From Bacillus sp. FJAT-49711 (GTDB lineage: Bacteria > Bacillota > Bacilli > Bacillales > Bacillaceae_C), in assembly GCF_018343715.1 (NCBI RefSeq), contig NZ_JAGYPL010000002.1, positions 124,001 to 188,000 of the forward strand: a DNA stretch of 64,000 nt, in the 5' to 3' direction. Within the stretch, counting starts at the first letter, position 1; the number at the start of each line of letters is the position of its first letter. Below, piece after piece: positions 58,858-64,000 of the stretch. Both the position numbers and the translations under genes were made by a program. The notes under the pieces were generated by a model that was given only the letters and a program-made list of their open reading frames with translations, was not told the DNA's origin and made no database searches.

Positions 58858-59208
58858 ATGATGATAAAAGGTATCGGAGGAATATTTTGGAGGACTAAAA
58901 ATCTAGATGCTATAAAAAAGTGGTACGGTGAAGTGCTGAAGATCGAAATCGAAAATTGGAATGGGACTATTATTAAGCCACCTTCAGATAATGAAACGAT
59001 CCTTTCTTTCTTTACTGAAGATGATCTTTACTTCCCAACAGAACAGCAAGTAATGTTAAATTTCCAAGTTTATAATCTAGACGACATGATACAGCATCTT
59101 GAACAAATGGGTGTACCTCTTGTTAAGGAAAAAGAGATAAGTGATTTTGGTAAATTTATTTGGATTAAAGATCCTGAGGGTAGACTAGTTGAACTATGGG
59201 AGAAATAA
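58858..59208 (+). CDS. VOC-family (glyoxalase/bleomycin-resistance-like) protein
   Basis: 116 residues, one VOC module: GIGGIFWRTKNLDAIKKWYG, then VMLNFQVYNLDDMIQHLEQM and FIWIKDPEGRLVELWEK. The last Glu of the metal site is present, while the first His is replaced by the GGIFWR pattern common in the YkcA/PhnB-like branch, so metal binding is uncertain. The family is broad (dioxygenases, resistance proteins, isomerases). GAAGGGAG precedes the ATG. Monocistronic, with a hairpin behind. Confidence 0.85.
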   Translation: MMIKGIGGIFWRTKNLDAIKKWYGEVLKIEIENWNGTIIKPPSDNETILSFFTEDDLYFPTEQQVMLNFQVYNLDDMIQHLEQMGVPLVKEKEISDFGKFIWIKDPEGRLVELWEK

Positions 59209-59566
59209 CGGATTCGGTTGAAAAAGCTGGTGCTTGAGCGAAACAAAAAGCGGCTCCTTGTTTCATTCCGCGAAGGAGCAGATCAGCATTCAAAAAGAAA
59301 CGAAAGAAGTGGCAAGTTAATGAAAGAATCCTCTCAAAGTTATCGTTTTGAGGGGATTCTATTATTTAAGTAGATCTCAAATTTTTAATTTAAAGGAAGA
59401 ATTTAAATTTGTTTGTATTTGAGGGAGTCCTCTATAAAAGCAAATATTCTAATTTTCAATAAAAACACCTTTGACATGCATGTTTGTTTATTTGCTCCTT
59501 CTTATATGTCAGATTGCATTATACAATATAATCATTGTTAGTTTTTCATAAAAAGGGGGTTCGATC
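59209..59566 (+). other. Gap with terminator hairpin before paiB
   Basis: No gene. GAATCCTCTCAAA (59326-59338) pairs with TTTGAGGGGATTC (59347-59359), followed by TATTATTT, a good terminator for the VOC gene. TATACAATATAAT near 59519-59531 is a likely -10 region for paiB. Confidence 0.6.
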
Positions 59567-60190
59567 ATGTTTGTACCCAAATTTTTTAAAGTGAATGATT
59601 TTGAGGAAATTAAAGAATTTATTAAAGCAAACTCATTTGGAACAATTGTCACAACAGAAAATGGTAAACCAATTGCTACTCATATACCATTGCAATTAAG
59701 AAAAGAAGGCGAGAAGTATTATATAACAGGTCATGTTGCTTATGGAAACCGTCAATGGAGAACTTTTGAAACTTGCGAGGAGGTACTCGTAATTTACCAA
59801 GGACCCCACGCATATATTTCATCTTCTTGGTATGGTCATGAAAATGTTCCAACTTGGAATTATCAAGCTGTCCATATATATGGTAAAGCAAATATTTTAG
59901 ATAAAGAAGAATTAAAAGATGATCTCGCACAGTTGCTAAAAAAGTATGAAAAACACAGAAAAACACCAATATTATGGGATAAACTTTCTTCCGAGCTTTT
60001 AGATAGGGAGCTCAAAGGTATTGTTGGATTTAAGATTAAAATCAATGAAATTCAAGCTGCATATAAACTGAGTCAGAACCGAAATGAGGAAGATTATGTA
60101 AATATCATTAACCATCTGAAAGAGGAAAGAAATCCAATATCTCAACAAGTGGCAGATGTAATGGAAAATAGATTGTTAAAAGATAAATAA
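59567..60190 (+). CDS. paiB: PaiB-type FMN-binding transcriptional regulator
   Basis: 207 residues of the FMN-binding split-barrel PaiB family: MFVPKFFKVNDFEEIKEFIK, FGTIVTTENGKPIATHIPL, YITGHVAYGNRQWRTFE, FQGPHAYISSSWY-like (YQGPHAYISSSWYGHENVPTW in pieces), and ELKGIVGFKIKINEIQAAYKLSQNR. In Bacillus subtilis PaiB works with the acetyltransferase PaiA in sporulation and protease control; no paiA is adjacent here. AAAAGGGGGTTCG precedes the ATG. The DapA-like gene follows after 41 bases. Confidence 0.9.
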   Translation: MFVPKFFKVNDFEEIKEFIKANSFGTIVTTENGKPIATHIPLQLRKEGEKYYITGHVAYGNRQWRTFETCEEVLVIYQGPHAYISSSWYGHENVPTWNYQAVHIYGKANILDKEELKDDLAQLLKKYEKHRKTPILWDKLSSELLDRELKGIVGFKIKINEIQAAYKLSQNRNEEDYVNIINHLKEERNPISQQVADVMENRLLKDK

Positions 60191-60231
60191 CATGATAATT
60201 GGTTGGTTAAACCTACAAAGGAGATAAAAGT

Positions 60232-61059
60232 ATGTTAAATGAAGCATTTCACATTGCTGTACCAACTGCATTTTTTGAAGATGAATCTATTAATATACAA
60301 GGGACAGTAGATCATATAAGGGATTTATATAAACAAGGAGTAAAATCTGTTCTTGTCTGTGGTTCAACTGGGGAACAACATAGTATTAATCTGAATGAAA
60401 AAATGGAGTTAGTTAATCGGTTAGTAGTAGAAAAAGACCTTATAGATAATATGGAGATTATATTTGGTGTTTCTTCCATTAGACAGAAGGATGCAGAGGA
60501 ACTAGCTAAACACATTTGCAATACAAATATATCTGGCATTTTACTTGGATACTCGCCTTATATTTTACCTACACAAGCAGAAGCTCTAGTATATACAAAA
60601 GCCATTATTAATCATTGTCATAAACCAACTATTTTGTATAATAATCCAAATAGAACGGGATTTGATTTGTCACTAGAAAATATTGTTCAGTTAAGTAATA
60701 TGGAATTAGTAGTGGGAATAAAAGAAGCAGGTAAAAAGGAAAAAGTGGAATTATTAAGAAAAGAAATTCAAAGAAATGACTTTCATTATTATGCAGGCGG
60801 GGAAATGGAATTGGAAGAGAAAGTAGCACTTGGATTTGATCGTCTATCCTCGATTGCTGGAAATATTTCGCCAAAAGAAATGAGCGAATGGTTTTATAAA
60901 ATAGTTTCTAGGCAAGAAATTACAAAACAAGAAAGATTGAGGATAGACAATATTTTATTACACGTTTATCAAGGTTCCCCCTTGCTAAATATTAAAAAAA
61001 GTATTAATGAAAAGGGTATACCAATTGGAATCTGTAGAAGTCCAATTGGTAATAAGTAA
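60232..61059 (+). CDS. Dihydrodipicolinate synthase/N-acetylneuraminate lyase family aldolase
   Basis: 275 residues of the class I pyruvate-aldolase (DapA/NanA) barrel. The Schiff-base Lys is in VVGIKEAGK; the Tyr of the triad is in TILYNNPNRTG; the substrate loop is VCGSTGEQHS. The C-terminus is somewhat shorter than in DapA (~290). It probably condenses or cleaves pyruvate with an aldehyde. Real lysine-pathway DapA genes normally sit with other lysine genes, so a catabolic or side-pathway role is more likely. AAAGGAGATAAAAGT precedes the ATG. Confidence 0.85.
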   Translation: MLNEAFHIAVPTAFFEDESINIQGTVDHIRDLYKQGVKSVLVCGSTGEQHSINLNEKMELVNRLVVEKDLIDNMEIIFGVSSIRQKDAEELAKHICNTNISGILLGYSPYILPTQAEALVYTKAIINHCHKPTILYNNPNRTGFDLSLENIVQLSNMELVVGIKEAGKKEKVELLRKEIQRNDFHYYAGGEMELEEKVALGFDRLSSIAGNISPKEMSEWFYKIVSRQEITKQERLRIDNILLHVYQGSPLLNIKKSINEKGIPIGICRSPIGNK

Positions 61060-61360
61060 TTAAATATGAAACAGTATGAAGAGGGTTGTATATGCAGCCC
61101 TCTATTTTATATTGTAAAGTAGTTTGGGAATTATTTTACTTAAAGAGGAGCATTAATCGAAGAAGGATTAACGTTTTTTATGTTGAAGTTATTAAGTTAA
61201 AGGCTGAACACTTCTAGGCTAAAATGATGCTCTTAATTAAAATTGGTATAACGATAAAAAGCGTATTGTTATTTGAAACTGGGATTTAATATTATTAACT
61301 CAATGCCGTCTAATGCAAGAAGGAGCGGTTTTTACGACTTTGGCAAAAGGGGCTGACTCA
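61060..61360 (+). other. Gap containing a dispersed repeat
   Basis: No gene. It holds the 42-base repeat at 61159-61200 and AT-rich sequence. An in-frame ATG at 61313 precedes the next gene but has no ribosome binding site. Confidence 0.4.
61159..61200 (+). repeat. 42-bp dispersed repeat, copy B
   Basis: 36 of 42 bases match 57959-58000, in the same orientation, at a distance of 3200 bases. Confidence 0.65.
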
Positions 61361-62191
61361 ATGAATAGTAATTTTGGTAAATACGATATACCACCTACAC
61401 TCCAAAAGTTAATAGATTTACAAACGATCCTTAGTGATCGAGAACAATTTTATCATGGTTTTAATTTTTACCTTTCCCTTGGGAATTTCAGATATTTTAA
61501 TACACCAAGTGATGTAATTGTATTTGGTAATATTGGTGTAGACGGTATTCATTATGGAATCCTTACTGATTATGGTTCTGTAAATGAACTGGAGGCCGCA
61601 CCTATTGTTTGTGTTAGTCCGATGGATTTTGACCGTCCAATTCGTTTAGTTGCTAACAATTTATGTGAATTTTTAAGGATAAATATGAAGGACAGTGAAC
61701 TGTTCTATAATCAGTTTGAAAGTGAAGAGAAATATTTAAAAGTTAAAGAACAATGGCGTGAAGAGGCTGAAAATTCCCCATATCAACCTACTGAATATGA
61801 AGAATTCGTTAAGCAGAGGGTCTCCAATTTTTTAATAGAGGATCTCAAAGTCCCTAATATTGACAATCCCTATCAGTACGTTCAAACCGTTAAACAGGAG
61901 CGACAAAGAAATATAAGCATCCAGACACAGGATGGGCTAGGTGTTACTACTCCGCTGCTCCCAGGTGAAGAACACATACACTTCCCAATCGATAAAGATG
62001 TAGATCCAGATTTGGAGATGCTGCAGGGTTATCTTTCTTCACAGCCAAAATCCTCACGATTAGCGGTACTTAGGGACTTGCAGCTAAATTATGTATTGAA
62101 AGATTACCCGGAACTATTTAAAATAGTCATTCATGCAATGATCAATATGGAACTTATTGATGAAGCTAAACGAATATATGAAGATAATTAA
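61361..62191 (+). CDS. SUKH/SMI1-KNR4-like protein
   Basis: About 276 residues. The N-terminal half looks like the SUKH (SMI1/KNR4) fold: IPPTLQKLIDLQTIL, FNFYLSLGNFRYFNTPSDVI, GNIGVDGIHYGILTDYG, PIVCVSPMDFDRP. SUKH proteins are common immunity proteins against polymorphic toxins and also occur alone. The C-terminal ~130 residues are charged and helical and not recognised. AAAGGGG upstream of ATG 61361 supports that start. No toxin gene is next to it, though a broken SAP-type gene is. Confidence 0.6.
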   Translation: MNSNFGKYDIPPTLQKLIDLQTILSDREQFYHGFNFYLSLGNFRYFNTPSDVIVFGNIGVDGIHYGILTDYGSVNELEAAPIVCVSPMDFDRPIRLVANNLCEFLRINMKDSELFYNQFESEEKYLKVKEQWREEAENSPYQPTEYEEFVKQRVSNFLIEDLKVPNIDNPYQYVQTVKQERQRNISIQTQDGLGVTTPLLPGEEHIHFPIDKDVDPDLEMLQGYLSSQPKSSRLAVLRDLQLNYVLKDYPELFKIVIHAMINMELIDEAKRIYEDN

Positions 62192-62381
62192 AATACAATC
62201 AACTTTTGATGGGCCATCTTATTTACCATTAATGCGTGAAGTTGTTAAAAAACTATTTTCTATACGGAAGACAGCTATTTTGGATAGAATTTTGCTTAAC
62301 GTATAATAAAATTAAATGATGACAGAAACAAACACATCATACGTTCTATAAGAGAATTAACCTTAAATGGAGGTGGAACGC

Positions 62382-62545
62382 TTGAGGCCTCAACTAACAG
62401 AGACGTTGAATGTACAAGATTTTCGCAATTTTTATGAGGGATTAATAATAAAGATAAAAATCGCGAAGATGCCATTATCGCTTGGAAAACAATAAAAAAA
62501 CTACCGGGCAGCAACAAATACAAAAGCCAATATACATATTCTTAA
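62382..62545 (+). pseudogene. SAP/DUF6434-type gene with internal deletion and frameshift
   Basis: GGAGGTGGAACGC precedes TTG 62382, which opens RPQLTETLNVQDFRNFY, the usual N-terminus of this Bacillus family as I remember it. The frame then goes out of register. From ~62444 another frame reads NREDAIIAWKTIKKLPGSNK and stops at 62545, matching the family's C-terminus. The ~150 residues in between (SAP-like and DUF6434 core) are missing. The gene is dead. Confidence 0.6.
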
Positions 62546-62547
62546 CA

Positions 62548-62577
62548 GGGTGCAAGAACGGTAAAGGGCTTGCACCC
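62548..62577. terminator. Hairpin between the SAP-type relic and the GNAT gene
   Basis: GGGTGCAAG (62548-62556) and CTTGCACCC (62569-62577), a perfect 9-bp stem without a good T run; probably ends the convergent transcripts. Confidence 0.55.
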
Positions 62578-62584
62578 AAATCCT

Positions 62585-63460
62585 TTAACCAAAGGTTTGC
62601 CCTGCTATCCCATATAAAGTTCCATTTCTTTGCGGAAACTTATCAGGATTAATGACCATCAAAGGTCTTTTTGTTACATCATCAAATCCTTGTTTTTCCA
62701 AAAGCTCCATAAAGTTCTCGTGTTCTGATGCCAGGTCAATTCTCAATTTTCCCATGTAGTTATTTACTAATTTATACATTAATAAAGCTGCTATTTCATC
62801 ATTCGGTGTAACTAAGGGACCTAATAGTAGGTTTTTAGTTGCTTGAATAGATAATCCAAAACCGATTATGACTCCACATTCATCTTTAACAACTAGAGAC
62901 TTTTTTGCTTGTTTTATTCTATGAAATAGAAATTCCTGTCTGTTTACTCCTGTTGCTTTTTCATCTAATTTCACAACTCCAGAAAAATCTGTTTCACAAA
63001 AAGGAGTTATCTCAACTTGTATTTCTTGAACTTTATTGGATGGAATGTAGCGATCACAAGATATTTTATATACATGACTTATCGTTTTAAAACCCATCTT
63101 TTTATAAACGGGTTCACCAGCATTTGTAGCAACTAACATAATAGGTGTTTCAGATGAAACTGAGTCCATACAGATTTTAGTAACTTCCTTGCCTAAACCC
63201 GCTCCTCTATACTCTTGACTTACAAGAACCATACCTATAGATGCCAAAGAATCATTATCATACAAAATAATTGCGGCTGCAGAAACTAATTCTCCTAGTT
63301 GACTTCTGTGTCCATATACTTTTCCTGTAGAAAAAATAGTCGATAATTCCTCCCGGTCATAATCCCATCCAACTGACTTTGTAAGACGTATTAGCGCAGG
63401 TATATCCTTTTGAGTTAAACTTTCTAATATTAATTCGTTTTTCTTTAAATTTGGATTCAT
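62585..63460 (-). CDS. GNAT-family acetyltransferase, two-domain
   Basis: 291 residues. The N-terminal GNAT domain has the acetyl-CoA loop VSQEYRGAGLGKEVTK (Q/RxxGxG/A is YRGAGLG) and the later GEPVYKKMGFKTISHVY. The second half (from ~150) repeats a degenerate GNAT fold (FSGVVKLDEKATGVNR, LLMYKLVNNYM), a layout seen in YitI-like double-GNAT proteins. It acetylates an unknown amine. The start ATG 63460 is preceded by AAAGGAGAGAGCGATTGTC. Confidence 0.87.
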   Translation of the reverse strand: MNPNLKKNELILESLTQKDIPALIRLTKSVGWDYDREELSTIFSTGKVYGHRSQLGELVSAAAIILYDNDSLASIGMVLVSQEYRGAGLGKEVTKICMDSVSSETPIMLVATNAGEPVYKKMGFKTISHVYKISCDRYIPSNKVQEIQVEITPFCETDFSGVVKLDEKATGVNRQEFLFHRIKQAKKSLVVKDECGVIIGFGLSIQATKNLLLGPLVTPNDEIAALLMYKLVNNYMGKLRIDLASEHENFMELLEKQGFDDVTKRPLMVINPDKFPQRNGTLYGIAGQTFG

Positions 63461-63602
63461 GACAATCGCTCTCTCCTTTTACTCTTGACTTAAATATCTG
63501 GAATATATATATCCGAAGTGCCGTTAATAGAAGACTTGCGGGCCTGCAGAAAACTGTGGAAATAGTAAAAAAATTGCTATAATAGGGTTAACTAGCTGCT
63601 GC
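63461..63602. other. Short spacer before the truncated WYL gene
   Basis: 142 bases with no gene. TATAAT at ~63581 on the plus strand has no obvious target. Nothing else was recognised. Confidence 0.3.
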
Positions 63603-64000
63603 TTATGGACAATATAAATATAGTATCTCTTTTAAACCATTTAAGACTTCTTCCGGCACTTCTCTGACCTTGATGTCCCTACCTAAGAAAAGCAGCCAAT
63701 TAGTCATTTCGTTCACCTCTTCAGAATTGTTCACATGGATAAAAGTTTTTAGAATGGCTGTTGTTTGATAAGGGTTCGTATAGGAAAGTGAAACTTTTAA
63801 GGGATGGTATTTTTTGAACTGGGCAATTGCTTTTGGGCCAAGTTCAAGGACAAGGTTGATTTCTTCTTCCTGCTTACTTAGTTTTTCTAAAATGTTTTTC
63901 TTGCTTAGTCTTTTTTTTATAGAATAAGGTTCAATATTGGTGAGATCATCAACTGGAACAATTTTCTTCTTTTCTTCCTTTAAGTCAAAGCCTTCTATCA
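63603..64000 (-). CDS. WYL-domain transcriptional regulator, C-terminal part
   Basis: The minus-strand frame is open from the window edge to the stop at 63603-63605, so 132 codons of the C-terminus are present and the start lies outside. The end of the WYL region and the WCX extension are visible: LVLELGPKAIAQFKKYHP, TAILKTFIHVNNSEEVNEM and NWLLFLGRDIKVREVPEEV. WYL/YafY-type regulators have an N-terminal winged HTH and bind nucleic-acid or nucleotide ligands with the WYL domain. The target is unknown. Confidence 0.75.
   Translation of the reverse strand, partial: IEGFDLKEEKKKIVPVDDLTNIEPYSIKKRLSKKNILEKLSKQEEEINLVLELGPKAIAQFKKYHPLKVSLSYTNPYQTTAILKTFIHVNNSEEVNEMTNWLLFLGRDIKVREVPEEVLNGLKEILYLYCP

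Overview
The window is low-GC DNA with strong AGGAGG-type ribosome binding sites, frequent TTG/GTG starts and many families typical of Bacillales: YwbE, a YesMN-type two-component pair, Lpl/Ytc-type sugar ABC genes, VanW, PaiB, MntA-HepT, an S-box leader and a PerR-like box. I infer a Bacillaceae or Planococcaceae genome, most likely chromosome. A complete plasmid-type ParMRC locus is embedded in it. No rRNA, tRNA or CRISPR array was seen.

Layout. 0-4.1 kb: MerR regulator (cut by the window edge), CPBP protease, methyltransferase, orphan sensor kinase. 4.3-7.2 kb: three-gene carbohydrate operon (zinc dehydrogenase, HUMPS-type decarboxylase/aldolase, TIM-barrel isomerase). 7.2-7.9 kb: MntA-HepT toxin-antitoxin pair between two direct repeats. 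8.5-10.9 kb: OsmC protein and SSS-family symporter on the minus strand, behind a SAM-I (S-box) riboswitch and terminator. 11.2-12.1 kb: 2-hydroxyacid dehydrogenase. 12.2-22.2 kb: a genomic-island-like stretch holding broken surface-protein genes, an FRG protein, a DGQHR protein, a 350-bp mini-element with large inverted repeats, a 650-residue protein with a C-terminal HEPN-like motif, a group II intron relic, an EcoRII-type restriction-modification pair, a resolvase-like small protein, and a MazG-like/HNH pair.

22.3-30.3 kb: a minus-strand sugar uptake operon (kinase, response regulator, binding protein, two permeases, isomerase) in which one permease gene carries a frameshift. 31-35 kb: housekeeping and stress genes (ywbE, zinc-ribbon protein, rhodanese, cysteine-less HesB-like protein, dacC, aldo/keto reductase). 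35.5-38.3 kb: a flavin cluster with two NADPH-FMN reductases and an ApbE. One reductase is fused to a PAS-like domain and ends in two ApbE flavinylation motifs. 38.8-40.2 kb: multicopper oxidase lipoprotein.

40.6-48 kb: a LacI-regulated carbohydrate regulon with three matching operators, an ABC importer lacking an ATPase, three VOC proteins, an SDR oxidoreductase and a ThuA-like protein. 48-55.5 kb: LprI-like lipoprotein, VanW, DJ-1/PfpI, methyltransferase, acetyltransferase, ahpCF with a PerR-like box, and another FMN reductase. 55.7-57.8 kb: parC-like hexamer array, parM and parR. 58-64 kb: small membrane protein, an overlooked 47-residue protein, VOC protein, paiB, DapA-like protein, SUKH-like protein, a broken SAP/DUF6434-type gene, a GNAT protein and a truncated WYL regulator.

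How the parts fit together. Two carbohydrate importers, each with its own control system, feed oxidoreductase/isomerase enzymes and probably borrow a shared MsmX-type ATPase from elsewhere. The strongest candidates for undescribed biology are the cytosolic flavinylated reductase with its ApbE, the S-box-controlled SSS/OsmC pair, the LacI regulon with VOC/SDR/ThuA enzymes, the structured mini-element beside the HEPN-like gene, and the ParMRC locus. All functions are read from sequence and remembered family motifs; no database search was run.
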